A DNA stretch of 64,000 bases, taken from assembly GCF_050947875.1 (NCBI RefSeq), contig NC_134569.1, positions 39,378,777 through 39,442,776 on the forward strand, given 5' to 3'. The notes beneath the pieces are model-generated. The model did not search any database. It was not told the origin of the DNA and saw only the letters and a program-made list of their open reading frames with translations. The stretch is from Dermacentor variabilis (Eukaryota; Arthropoda; Arachnida; Ixodida; Ixodidae). A program made the translations under genes and the position numbers. Below are positions 46,542 through 56,890 of this stretch, in pieces (the stretch's first letter is position 1; every line of letters starts with the position of its first letter).

Positions 46542-47207
46542 TTGCGTGATCGCACTCAGTACGTGACAGCTAATGACTATAACTCTAATCTTTCACCAGT
46601 AAGATCAGGTTTTCCTCAAGGATCTGTACTAGGAGCTCTCATCTTCCTAATCTATATTAATGATCTTCCTGATCTCGCAACATTATCTATCAGGCTGTTC
46701 GCTGACAACTGTTTTATATACAGAGAAACTTCTACCCCGTCTGATACTAATGTTCTTCAGTGTGACATTAACAGCGTTTTTGCATGGTGCGACACTTGGC
46801 TCACGAAACTTAATATATCCAAATGCGAGGCAATGAAAGTAACACGAGTTCCATCCAAAGCTAACCCTCATCCATATGCTCTTAATGGCTCTCCTTTATC
46901 CTTTATCACTGTGTATAAATATATTGACGTACAAATCAGCAGTGGCCTTTCATGGAAAACGCATATCGAGCACATATCTAACAATGCTAATCGCATGCTT
47001 GGTTTCCTTGGCGATAATGTTTCATTTGTTCCAGTCGCTTTAAAATTACTTTTGTACAAAACGGTCGTTCGGACTAAGATGCAGTATGCGTCTTCCGTAT
47101 GGGACCCTAGTATAAAGTCGTTGATCAATACTCTAGCATATGTTGGGAATCGTTCAGCTCATTTTATTTTGACTGACTACTCTCGTGCATCTAGTGTCAC
47201 ATTATGA
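46542..47207 (+). pseudogene. LINE copy C RT/C-terminal open frame (221 aa)
   Basis: An open frame of 221 codons holding PQGSVLGALIFLIYINDLPD (residues about 26-45) and LFADNC (about 54-59), then WLTKLNISKCEAMKVTR, the thumb VYKYIDVQISSGLSWKTHIE and the C-terminal AYVGNRSAHFILTDYSRASS. A frameshift just after 47207 moves the remaining C-terminus (TLDLPDLSMRR) to another frame. The FADN in place of FADD would abolish catalysis, the same change seen in copy B. Confidence 0.85.
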
Positions 47208-47399
47208 AAAGAACGCTAGACCTTCCAGATCTTTCTATGCGGCGTCATCTTCCTCGGCTCTCCACTTCCACAAGATATTTTACGCCTCCAAAGGACGAAC
47301 TCAAACAAAGTCTCTTCACTGCTCGAAATTATATATCAACCCGCATGGATCATAGATTCTAAGTAGGCATTCCAAGTTGCAGAACTAACTAGTATTTTA

Positions 47400-48862
47400 G
47401 GGCGGAAGCCTTTCTAGGCTCATGGTGAAGTTTGTCAGCAGACTCCTGACCGCAGGAGTGTCCGCCGAAACGTCATCACGCCATATGAAGACAGATTAAA
47501 GACAGATTAAAGAATTAAAAATGATCGATAGTGACAGTTAGTGAATGACAACATTATAATAGAGGTTGGTAGAGGTTAATAATGGCTAGTAATGACTAAT
47601 GATGACATATAATGACTTGTAATGACTACTAATGACTTCGAAATGACCAAGATCTCTAACGACGGCTTGTAATGACCACAATTTATTAGAAATAACTAGA
47701 AATATCTAGTAATGACTAAAATGACTACTGATGACTTGTAATGACTACTAATAACTACGAAATGACCAGTATGTCTAATGATGAATTGTAACGAGTACCC
47801 TTCATTAGATATGACTAAAAGTGCTTAGTAATGACCAGTAATGACTAATAATGACTGAAACGACTTGTAATTAATACTGATGACTATGATGTGACCAACA
47901 TGTTGTTACGGTTGGCGTGTAACACCCCGGGCAAAAAGGATGCTCGAAAGACCTTGCTCGGCGGAAACGGAGGATGGATTCCTAATTTGCTATGGTTGTC
48001 TCGAGTGGTTGCCGGTCTGGCGGACGCCCCGCAGTGCATACAGGACCCTTTGTGAGTGTGGGAACAAGGGGAGAAACATTTTCACAAACTGTGCGGTTCT
48101 AGGAGGCACCCTTTCCGCCAACTGTCCGACTCCAGGGGAGACCCTTTCCGCGAACCAACGTCGCCTAGAAGAAGGAATCAGCCGCCCATCCCGGACCCGC
48201 AGGGTGCCGCGCGTATGTTGCCACCAGCGGAGGCAAGCAAGTGCAGCGTCACCTAGGAAAGTGGGAGCAGCCACAAAGCCCCAACGGGGACGTGTAACAT
48301 CGCCCAGGAAAGTGGGAGCAGCCGAAGAGCAACGAGGGGTACTCGGTGCATGTCACGTGACGCTGACGGGAGCGAGATCCCGCCCAAGATTTTAGTGGGC
48401 CCATTTAAGGGGCCCCGCAGTGTACTTTTCAATTCATTTATTCTCTTCTTTTACATCTTTCACCTACCTTCGAATAAACAGTGCAAGTTTCGCACTAGAA
48501 ATTGTCTCGTCCCTGCCTGATCGCCATGGTCTACCTGACGCCTGCAACCTGCTGATAAAGCCACGCTACCCAATAGTAACGCCGGTCGAGCTTCGAGAAA
48601 CGGCGTCGCACCAATGTTTAACGACGGCTTGTAATTACCAGAATTGATTACAAATGACTAAAAATGCTTAGTAGTGAGCAGTAATGACTAATAATCACTG
48701 ATATGGCTTGTAATGACTACTAATGACCAATATGTCTAACGACAAATCGTAACGACTACGATTGATTACAAATAACTAAAGATGCTTACTAAAGAGGCGA
48801 ATGATAAGAGGAGGAAGAGTGGGCTTTCGCCGTTCTCCTCTTAAGAGAGATCTTAAGAGACC
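47400..48862 (-). mobile_element. AATGACT-array element, copy 2, split by a solo LTR
   Basis: On the plus strand it begins GGGCGGAAGCCTTTCTAGGC and CTCATGGTGAAGTTTGTCAG, continues with an array of AATGACTA-like units (about 47540-47900 and 48614-48800), and ends AGTGGGCTTTCGCCGTTCTC and CTCTTAAGAGAGATCTTAAG. These are the reverse complements of the ends of copy 1 (24523-25340). The unit GTCTAACGACGGCTTGTAAT recurs. The MITE that adjoins copy 1 is absent here. A solo LTR at 47904-48613 interrupts the array. Confidence 0.75.
47904..48613 (+). mobile_element. Solo LTR, 710 bp, 4-bp duplication ATGT
   Basis: It starts TGTTACGGTTGGCGTG and ends GGCGTCGCACCA (TG...CA). ATGT flanks it at 47900-47903 and 48614-48617, and removing it restores the array unit CCAACATGTTTAACGACGG. 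Inside are two imperfect tandem repeats (GGAAAGTGGGAGCAGCC at 48258 and 48309; ACCCTTTCCGC at 48108 and 48141), a TTTAAGGGGCCCC region at about 48404 and AATAAA at 48473-48478, giving a U3-R-U5 layout. A 4-bp duplication is usual for many Ty3/gypsy elements. It is not similar to the LTR end at 33846. It was reduced to one LTR by recombination. Orientation is set by the AATAAA. Confidence 0.85.
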
Positions 48863-49729
48863 CTGTAATTTTTATTCTTTCCTCCCGAAGACCAGCTCAG
48901 ATTGCAGCCATCTGGCCGCCTGCATCGTCTCCATTCCTGAACGTGAAGCTTTCAAATGTGCGCTTCTTCATTGCCTATGCTAAACCTCTCCTTTTTTATT
49001 GATTTGCATGAATATTTACCACTCCTATCTGCAATGCCTCAACGGTCCTGATAGTAACCAAGTAAATAAATGAATAAATAAATAAATAAAGGAGAACCGA
49101 ATATTTCATAGCGCTTTTTTAGATAAATTTGAAATAAATACAAAAGGTAGTCAGCCCAGCTCATAAGCGACAATATTCTTGGTCGAATGGTTTAGGGGGA
49201 AAGCCAGTGCGGGTCAGTATGCGTAAGAGCCTTAGTAATACTTGCATTCAAATAGTGCGTGGGGCTGCTAAGGTATTTCACATTAGGGCGCGCTAAGCCG
49301 CCTACCCATGCGCTATTGTCAAACTTTTATTTTATGTACGTCAAACGAATAGTTTGCGCTATTTCAAATGTAACCGAAGTGTGGGTACTTTCATGCAATC
49401 GCGTAAAAGATACCGCATGCGCTACAAAAGTTGAGAACATTTCACTATAGATTAAAAAGATACGTACAATATATTAAGGTAATGCTAACAATTTACTACA
49501 CCGAGAGCTTTCTAATGAGGTACTGCGAGAGGTGAAGGCAAGGAGGAACAAACAGCATACTTCAAAATGAATTTGAACGTGAAATTGTGTGATATTCGTT
49601 AGCACATAACGGTATCTTCACTGGAGTGAAAGCTTGACTCACGGTCTGGATGGTAAACGGCGAATTGTGCGGCTAGGAGCAGCCACATAAACGGCCCTAA
49701 ACACGTAAACAAGGAATGGCGTCGCGCTT
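48863..49729. other. Unassigned DNA with (AATA)n
   Basis: An AATA run lies at about 49064-49090, possibly the tail of an unrecognised LINE. No coding feature. Confidence 0.45.
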
Positions 49730-50640
49730 CGACATTCTGGGCCTCCGACGGTTCACCCTTCCCTCTTTTCGTTTCCCGTTTGGCCAAGAACAAGTCACGT
49801 ACACGCAACGCCCACAGAGGAAGCACAGCGCTCTCTGTGCCAACCCAGCACGGACTAGCGCGCTGTACTCGCCCCCATTACAGGCTATTATACGCTGTCC
49901 TATACACTACAGGCTACCATCCAATTCACGTGCCTCATCTATATTCCAGCAGCGGTGCCATCAGTCAGGAAGGCGGGAGGTCGAGGGTGAGGCTCGCCTG
50001 CTTTCTTCAGAGCAGCGCGTTTTCAACGGACGGCGTCGCCCAATGGCGAACGGTGACAGCGCCGGCGGCCGGCATCAATACCGGCCAGCCGCCGACGGCG
50101 CTATATCCTCGGTCCCCTCAAAGGACGACGCTCCGAGGATGCCCCGACGGCGCCCTTCGGCCACTCTATAATTCGACCGGCCAGACAAGACGTCCCACGC
50201 AGAATGGCGCGCGCGGAAGCGCACTTCAGAGATCGTCGCGCCGTTATTACCGGCCGGCGTGCGCTGCACTGTCCCCTCGCCCCGTTTACCATCGCACAGT
50301 TAGCAGCGTCACATACGTGAGCCAGAGAATGGGGTGTGAGGCGATGGAGGGATGCGGGTAGGGGGGCGCGGGGCATTCAGCTGGTGGCAGGCGCTGAGAG
50401 GGCAGTGCGCGCAGCGAGGGAATAAGAAATCAGACCTAAGACTCCGCGGACCGGCTTCTCTTCCGCGTAGCCGCCCCGTCGAGATACGGGTGGCATTGTT
50501 AGCGGCATGCACTTTGGTCGCCGAGTCTTTGAGCGGGCCTCCGTCGTTTAATGACGGCCATAAATCCACTACGCTAAACTCCCTCCTGGCCCTCGTTTTC
50601 ATTCGCACCGATCCTACCGCGCAACCCGTTTAAATGGATT
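49730..50640. promoter_or_regulatory. GC/CpG-rich segment, candidate promoter or first exon region
   Basis: This stretch is clearly richer in G, C and CpG than its surroundings (for example CGCCGGCGGCCGGCATC near 50060) and carries overlapping frames of 150-193 codons on the plus strand whose composition follows GC content. No domain is recognised and no TE motif was found. A GC island of this kind in a repeat-filled region is compatible with a host gene promoter, but no initiator, TATA or splice site could be confirmed (a CGCTATATCC lies at about 50099). Confidence 0.25.
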
Positions 50641-51809
50641 TTCAGCCTTCACTATCTTTTAGCCTTTGTTTTCTCTTTTTATCCATCTTTGAGGTCAGAA
50701 CCTTTTCCACGACAGATATATATACACTTGAAACGTCGCTCCCATATACGCTCCAGTTGCTTCGCGAAACGGGGAGAGATTCACCCGAGATGCGTAGAAG
50801 ACGTACATGAGTCTAGATATGGCTGAGAAAGCGCCAAAAGCGGCACACAGGTTTGTTTTGTTTTCTGTTCTTTTCATCCTTCCCCTTTTCTTGTGCGCGA
50901 GCTTTATTATGGCAGAACGGAAACGATAGTGCGCGGGCCTTAGAATTATCGCTCGAAAAAAAATTATTTGTTTTTCCTATCAAATGATTCGCAAGAAACA
51001 GCCGTAATTCTCCAGCTACCATCTCACTCATATTTCTGAGCCGTCTTTTCTGACACTTCCACTTCCTCACAGCTGTCAATTCAAAAACGGGGCTTCTTAT
51101 CCGAAATTGGAAAGAAAAACGTATCAGTTTGCAAACCGCGAAGCGTTGAACAATCCGGCGCTTTCTACAAAATGTTCAAAATCCAAACTTTCCGCAGAGT
51201 TATTGATATCCTAAAGGGAAAATGTGGAACAAATAGCCCCTTTTTGCACCTGTAAGAAAGATCGCACACACAAGTAAGCTTTAGAAAAGAATAGCATTTT
51301 ATTTTCCTGCCACATATTTAATCAGCGGGGTTCTATTTTGACAACAATACTAATCTTTATATTGTTTCTTTTTATCTTATATTCGTCCGTTGCACCAAAT
51401 CACTGATTCCATGTCTTAAAATTGTATGCAAACGACTTTACAATTTCAAGAAAGAAGACTTAAGGCGGAGAGATAGAAGGGTCATTCAGTAAATATTTCC
51501 TCCAGCTGACCCACTTTTATTGCTTGCAGGATGCTGAAACTGCGCATGTGCAACAAATCTTTATAAGTTACGTGCTAATTTTCAACTCTTAACTAACAAG
51601 GGTTTTGTTTACGGGCGCTGAAGTGGTGCGTGGTATGATAATGAACCCAGTGGAACGCAGAGCAGCCATCAATTTCCTTTAATTTAGAGGCCACGCACAA
51701 AGAGACACGTTCGATGAGATGAAAAAGGTTTAGGGGGAGTATTCCTGCTCATATAATGTGGTCAATAACTGCCATCGTGAAGTTAAACGTGGTCGGACAT
51801 AGTGGAAAC
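50641..51809. other. Unassigned DNA
   Basis: No recognised feature. Confidence 0.45.
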
Positions 51810-52372
51810 ATGATGATGATGATGATGATGATGATTTATTGGCATCACCTTTGAAACGGGGCGGGGCAAATTGCTACCTAGCCTGATTGAGTTATTCAGA
51901 TATGTTGTCAATGTTTTTACTTCTGGCAGTCTTGTATGCATCTCTTTAATCTTCTCTATCTACGTTGTATCACTGATTACGCCTGTAATCGATCCAGTCA
52001 TATCAGTCTCTTCCATGCTTGTTTTCCACCAATACTCTAAACTTCTCTTGCTTATCTCGACTACTGCCCGGTTGCTGCTTTCGTCTACATTAAATCCAAG
52101 CGCTTTTGGAAGTTGTACGTTACGTACGTTCGGTCTGAAACTTTTGAGTGGAAACCCTTCGCATTACATTGAGATGTGCTGAGTGATCTCCGAATTTTTG
52201 CTGCAGCATACACATGCCTCACCTAAATGCGCATATTTGCTCAGCTATGTTTTTGTCCTTAGGCAACGAGCTCGAGCCTCAAATAGCAAGGCACTTCCAT
52301 TCGTGTTATCCTACAGATTTTCCCATCTCCATTTGAGCAGCTCCATTTGCAGGGTGACCACACTCCGCTATC
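51810..52372 (-). mobile_element. Retroelement 3' end with CAT-repeat tail
   Basis: The minus strand ends GTGATGCCAATAAATCATCA and a CAT/ATC run (plus strand 51810-51835). AATAAA just before a simple repeat tail is usual for tick non-LTR elements. Upstream the minus strand can be read as RLELVA and RHVYAAAKIRRSLSTSQCN or RVSTQKFQTERT in neighbouring frames, with no recognised domain. The 5' limit is set only by the start of mariner sequence at about 52378. Confidence 0.5.
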
Positions 52373-52377
52373 GATCA

Positions 52378-53960
52378 ACACATCATCCAGCAGACGCAGG
52401 TCACGATTTTAGAACATCACCACGTAACCATTCGAGACCTAGCCCAAAATGCCAACATAGTGGGGGGTCCAAGGAAAAAATCATTCAAGACCATCTTCAT
52501 AAGCGTAAGCCACACGCTCACTGGGTTCCTCGACTGCTCACACCTTGCCAGAAGCAGGAACGAATCGAATGCTCCCAGGCTCTTTTGATTATGTGCAATG
52601 GCAACCAGGAAAATTTTTTTCAAGAGTCTGATCAGCGAATGTCGGAACTAAACGTTTTTCGCTCTGTTTTTAGTTTTGTTCCAGAGAAAAATGTTCCGTT
52701 CTGGTTCTGCTCCAGAACGAAAAAAAAAATGATTCGGTTCATAAGGGTAATGGTTCGCATGGAAAAATTTTCGAAAAAAAGCAACAGTAAAAAGCTACTA
52801 TTTGTTCTTCCGAGTAAGCGAACTATGAATTCTGAGATCATGCTCCATGCCTTGGGTCAAGGCACTGAGCAAGATCTCAGAAGCAGCACGTCATTGAGTG
52901 TACCCGCCGAAATGTGAGACCGCTGTTCCGATAAAACGAACTTAAGAGAGCATAAACTAACGATAGACTTCGGTAACAAAGCGCTGTACTGGTAGAAAAC
53001 GAAGCGATAAGATCTTCAGCGCGCAAGCATTGTGTTTTGCTACGATGCCGATCTGCTGGTGCATCGAGCGGCAGGCCTACATTAGTGCGGCGATCGACCG
53101 GTTATCGCTCCCACAATCCCTGCCTGAGATACGCGCTTATGCGGACCCCTGAGATACGCGTTAATTCTGACGTCGCCTGATCATAGGTTGTTTCGGATTG
53201 CCGATTTTTCCTTGAACTGAAAATCGATCAAAAATATTTCCGTTCCACTCCGAAACAAAATAATAAATGACGTTTCGGTTACGTTTGCATCCCGGTCGAA
53301 AATATTGGGTGGTTTTTTTTTTCATTTTTCGTTTCTGTTCTCGTTCCTTTCCGACACACTGCTGATCACACATAAAAAAAGCTGGGTCCATCACTGTGTT
53401 CCGGCGACTAAATTCTAATCGGTGCACTGGAAGAAACCGGGCTCACCGACTCCAAATAGGGCACGTGACCAACCCTCGCTAGGCAAGGTCATGCTTACGA
53501 TCATTGTGGACCAGCACGGTGTAGTCTTAACGGATTTGCTAGCAAAGTGTACCGCGATCAGCGGGGCCATACTATGATTCACTGCTGAAGAAATTGCTGG
53601 AGGCCATCAAAAACAAGAGAAGTGACAAGCTCACCAATGGTGTCCGCCTTCTGCAAGACAATTCCCCGTTTCACAACTGTGTGCGTAGATGGAAGCATAC
53701 TGCGGCCGGTTTGAAATTCTTACACTATCACCCTTACTCACCCAACCTTGCAATATAGGAGTTCCACCTGTTTCCAACAATGAAGTCAGTTTCGAAGGGA
53801 AAGCATTTTCCAGATAATGACACTGATTTCCGAAGTCACAACGTAGGTTTTGGAGGAACCCGTCGATTTCTACGAGCGATGTATTTAAGTTGCGTAGAGA
53901 TATTGTGCAAGTGCGTGTCCCTAGGTAGAACCTAGGCGTCCCTAGGTGGTCCTATGTATA
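52378..53960 (+). pseudogene. mariner transposase pseudogene, interrupted
   Basis: The N-terminal half reads KEKIIQDHLHKRKPHAHWVP, RLLTPCQKQERIECSQALLI and GNQENFFQ (52470-52625). The catalytic half resumes as KSWVHHCVPATKF at 53380-53418, then KVMLTIIVDQHGVVLTDLLA, RLLQDNSPFHN near 53650-53680 (second catalytic Asp retained) and HYHPYSPNLAI-EFHLFPTMK near 53715-53785. There, SPDLAPSDF of the family has lost Asp (SPNLAI followed by a stop). The first catalytic Asp (GDETWV) is destroyed by the insertion site. It is a D,D34D mariner of the kind common in arthropods. Terminal inverted repeats were not located. Confidence 0.85.
52629..53371. mobile_element. hAT-like non-autonomous element inside mariner
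   Basis: TCTGATCA ends at 52632 and GCTGATCA ends near 53374, an 8-bp duplication with one mismatch at the exact point where the mariner reading breaks. The inner ends are inverted: GTCGGAACTAAAC on the left and GTTCCTTTCCGAC on the right, the latter end reading CAGTGTGTCGGAA in reverse. CAGTG ends and 8-bp duplications are typical of hAT elements. The ~740-bp interior is rich in GTTCCGTTC / GAACGAAAA pieces with no transposase. Boundaries are uncertain by a few bases. Confidence 0.7.
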
Positions 53961-54389
53961 TATAAGGACTAATAGTTGGGCCAAGTCGCTGGTTTTAGTC
54001 CGCAGGAAGCGGAGCAGGGGAAATATTTTATGCAGCGAAAAAGTACGGATGTGCTGCAGCTTTAGTGTCAGGTATGCAAACATGCGCGCGCACACACATG
54101 CACACTCAAACGCACGCACGCGTGCGCATACACGCCCAAAAAATTACACACACACAAGCAGAATATAATGGTATAAATAATAATAATATTGGAAACATAT
54201 ATAAACATCACAAAGAGACAACGAGAGAAGCGGGTTAGCAATCTTTTTCCTAAAAGCAACACCATGCCCACCCACCTAATGAACAGAGAGAGAGAAAAAA
54301 AGAAAGACAAGAAGAAGGAGATAAACAAAGGAAAAAAAGAAGAGAGAGGAAGGCGCAACACGACGCATCACACAGCACACGCAGAACAC
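53961..54389. other. Unassigned DNA with CA-rich and A-rich stretches
   Basis: CACACA/CGCACG-type sequence at about 54085-54155 and GAGAGAAAAAAAGAAAG-type purine sequence at about 54285-54350. No gene. Confidence 0.5.
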
Positions 54390-54625
54390 GCCCATTACAG
54401 GCGAGGGTATAGTCCCCTGGTCGACAAGAATTTCAGCACAGCTTTGTGGGCCTCACGTCGAGCTGAAGCACGACCCTTCGGAAACAGGAGATCATTAAGC
54501 GCTGTTACAGCAAGATTAAGTTGCTAGAACCTGCTCAGCAGCACACGGCGGCAACTGCGGAAAGCTGGGCATTCTTACAGCATGTGCTCAAGCGTTTCAT
54601 AGACAGCCACACACAAGCACACCCG
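54390..54625 (-). mobile_element. I/R1-like LINE C-terminal fragment
   Basis: The minus strand reads ALETLEHML, a stop, then ECPAFRSCRRVLLSRF near 54600-54535. LNLAVTALNDLLFPKGRASA and RREAHKAVLKFLSTRGLYPR follow near 54515-54405. This is the terminal zinc-knuckle (ETLEHLL-ECP) and downstream helix of I/R1-group LINEs. It is the third distinct I-like C-terminus in the window (with 3441-3785 and 8290-9190) and belongs to a different subfamily. Only about 70 codons remain. Confidence 0.65.
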
Positions 54626-55318
54626 CACACAAAAACATACTTTAGCACACGCGGAAATATGACGCGCAACAAGCTGCACACATTTCGTTTGATGCACTTT
54701 TAAAACGTAAGCAAGGCAGGAGCGCTCGACAGCAATCATAACAGACCGCATCGCCAGCTGTACTGCGGCGTTCTGGCTCCGCGAAAAGCTGCTTTCGTAA
54801 AGTAGGGGAACGAGAGGAGGAGGGGAGGCTTCATAGCCGAGAGCTGTAGCTTCCCAACTTGACAGGCCAGGATGAAGTCAGCCCTAATGCTGCGCACCTT
54901 AGCGCAGCCATCCCCAACACTAATCCCCAATTCCCTTAACACTTCGTCGAGGCAAACCCAACAGACGGTTATTTTCGTGACTGCAGTTTTTCTGCCTCGC
55001 CCAAACCACCCTGCTTTCTTTTTCTTTTTATTTTCTGTTTACTTTCTTAGTTAACAGCACACAACGATTTCATTTCCACATAGGGGCTCCTAGAGTAAAA
55101 AACGGGGCCCCCAGCGCAACACCCGTGTCAGGACCAGCTGACTGCCCTCTGAAAGCGATATCCCAGAAAAGAAAGCTGGAAGTAAAAAGGAAGGAATAAA
55201 AAAAAAGTAATGGGGGGAACGAAGAAAAAAAGCCAGGAATCAAGGAAAGAAGGAGTTAAAAGGAATGAAGCAAGAAAACAATGTAAAGCAAACGCGAGAA
55301 GCAAGAAAAAAAGGCGGC

Positions 55319-55350
<32 letters not shown>

Positions 55351-55964
55351 CGCCGTCTCACGAAAATTTTCACCATGGCATTATAAGGATTTTCAATCAT
55401 CTGAGATTGCATCTGGAAACGTTTTCTCTTTCGCCTACTGGTTACTTCTTTCGTTCTATATTTATCGCATATGCATTCATGTTTCTTTGGCAACAACAAA
55501 GGAACGAACTATAGGTTGAGAGTGGTAAAGTCCGGATCAATGGGAGAAGGCCGTAAAGAGTAGTACAAAAGGAACGAACGAACGAAAAATAGAACTAAAA
55601 TATTGCTTCAAAACTCCAGGGGCCGTATTCCTAGAAAACGTTCTCACGCTAGGATTGTTCGTAAAAGCAAATTCCACTCAATCCTGGCACTGGAGATATT
55701 ATCGGCGAAGGCAGCTGGTCAATGGGAAAAAGCATTCACTAACGAGCATTCACTAATTTTGTTAATTTGGAACCAGGAAAGTAACGACAACAGCTCTCAA
55801 CTGACTGACTGAAGTAAAGGACAATGTTCTTTTTTTTTTCTTTTAAGGCACGACGTAACACAATAAAAAGACAAATATTGACATTTTGCTTAGTTATAGG
55901 AGCAGGTGGCTGATTAAAATTATCTGTAGCTAATGGAAACTATTTCAATCTTCCTCCTAATGCC
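54626..55964. other. Unassigned DNA with (AG)n
   Basis: A minus-strand frame at 54736-54942 (AVLRELGISVGDGCAKVRS) is protein-like but not recognised and may belong to the same degraded LINE or to an unknown repeat. An AG run lies at about 55319-55345. Purine-rich sequence covers 55175-55345. Confidence 0.35.
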
Positions 55965-56400
55965 TGTCATATCATGAGAAGCCAACAAACCGTGACACCA
56001 AAGACGACATAGGGGCAATTACTTGTGCGTAATAAATAAAATGAACAAATGATAAATTAATGGAAATGAAAGTGGATGAAAGAACAACTTGCCGAAGGTG
56101 GGGAACAATCCCACAACCTTCGCATTTCGCGTGCGATGCTCCACCAATTGAGCTACCGCGGCGCCATTACCCGGTCCACTTGCTTGGGTATTTATGTTTC
56201 CTTGTATAACCCTGGGAGTGTTAGCCAGTGCCACCACTCAGACCTTCGCGGTGGACGTGGAACATCCTTTTTGCCGCAGGCGTCACGAGAACGTGGTCTC
56301 ATCTTTTTTTTTTTTTTTTTTTTTTTTTTGGGGGGGGGGGGGGTGTGAAGGCAACCGGTCAATAAACGCACACATGCTACCTGAAGGCATCAATGTTGCC
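55965..56400 (-). mobile_element. tRNA-headed composite SINE, full copy
   Basis: On the minus strand, a leader from about 56400 contains TGCCTTCAGGTAGCATGTGT, ACCGGTTGCCTTCAC, a C-run/A-run (plus-strand T then G, 56304-56343) and CACGTTCTCGTGACGCCTGC. Then come the tRNA-like GGCGCCGCGGTAGCTCAATT, GGTGGAGCATCGCACGCG and GGTTGTGGGATTGTTCCCC (B-box altered), and the tail CATCCACTTTCATTTCC and GTTGGCTTCTCATGATATGA. The tRNA part lies inside, with unrelated sequence on both sides that recurs in the neighbouring copy. The order leader-tRNA-tail may be the whole element. Confidence 0.75.
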
Positions 56401-56471
56401 GGATTCGAGCCTCTCGTTATTCAATAAGCGAGAAGAAAGGGGGTTAACCGAGGGGCCCGATTTTTATTGGT

Positions 56472-56890
56472 CCTATCATGAGAAGCCAACAAACACTTAC
56501 ACCAAGGACAACATAGAGGAAATTACTTGTGCTTAATAAATGAAATAAAGAAACGATAAATTATTGGAAATGAAAGTGGATAAAAAACTACTTGCCGCAG
56601 GTAGGGAACGAACCCACAACCTTCGCACTGCGCGAAGGCTGTGGGATGTGATGCCTGTGATACCTTCAGGTAGCATGTGTGAATTTATTGACCGGTTGCC
56701 TTCACCAAAAAAAAATGATCACGTTCTCGTGACGCCTGCGGCAAAAATGATGTTCCACGTCCGCCGCCAAGGTCTGTGAGTGGTGGCGCTGGCTAACACT
56801 CCCAGGGTTCTACAATGAAATATAAATACCCAAGAAAGTGGACGGGGAAACGGCGCCGTGATAGCTCAATTGGTAGAGCATCGCACGCGG
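56472..56890 (-). mobile_element. Second copy of the composite SINE, 5' half inverted
   Basis: 56472-56640 is the tail half in the same orientation as the first copy (minus strand). It ends in the middle of the tRNA part at CTTCGCACTGCGCG. 56655-56890 is the leader and tRNA 5' part in the opposite orientation (plus strand: CTTCAGGTAGCATGTGTGAA, ACGTTCTCGTGACGCCTGC, GGCGCCGTGATAGCTCAATT, GGTAGAGCATCGCACGCG). Read on the minus strand, the 5' segment is inverted and the 3' segment is in sense, with the outer break and the inner break near the same internal point. This is the pattern made by twin priming. Confidence 0.7.

Larger units (their letters stand above)
45460..47395 (+). mobile_element. 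CR1-like LINE, copy C (pre-RT, RT, C-terminus)
   Basis: Plus strand: KKVRIFRRCRLTNATDRWNT near 45487, ANPRKF near 45633, then SSSAGVDDINNKLLKSTNT near 45880 and PLPDDWNVGKVA near 45980. DNQHGFRRNHSCETQLIA follows near 46147-46200. After an insertion come FAFTNDLFAALDRSFAVDYI and FIDFAKAFDTMSHHLLLFKL, then RSGFPQGSVLGALIFLIYIN and the catalytic LFADNCFIYRE (second catalytic Asp is Asn). The thumb and C-terminal region extend to about 47360. It lacks a 3' UTR: the AATGACT-array element starts at about 47400. Confidence 0.85.

Noticed and set aside
49780..50361. 193-aa plus-strand protein in the GC-rich island
   Set aside because: Composition (Arg, Ala, Pro, Ser) follows GC content, overlapping frames are equally open and no domain is seen, so I list only the island.
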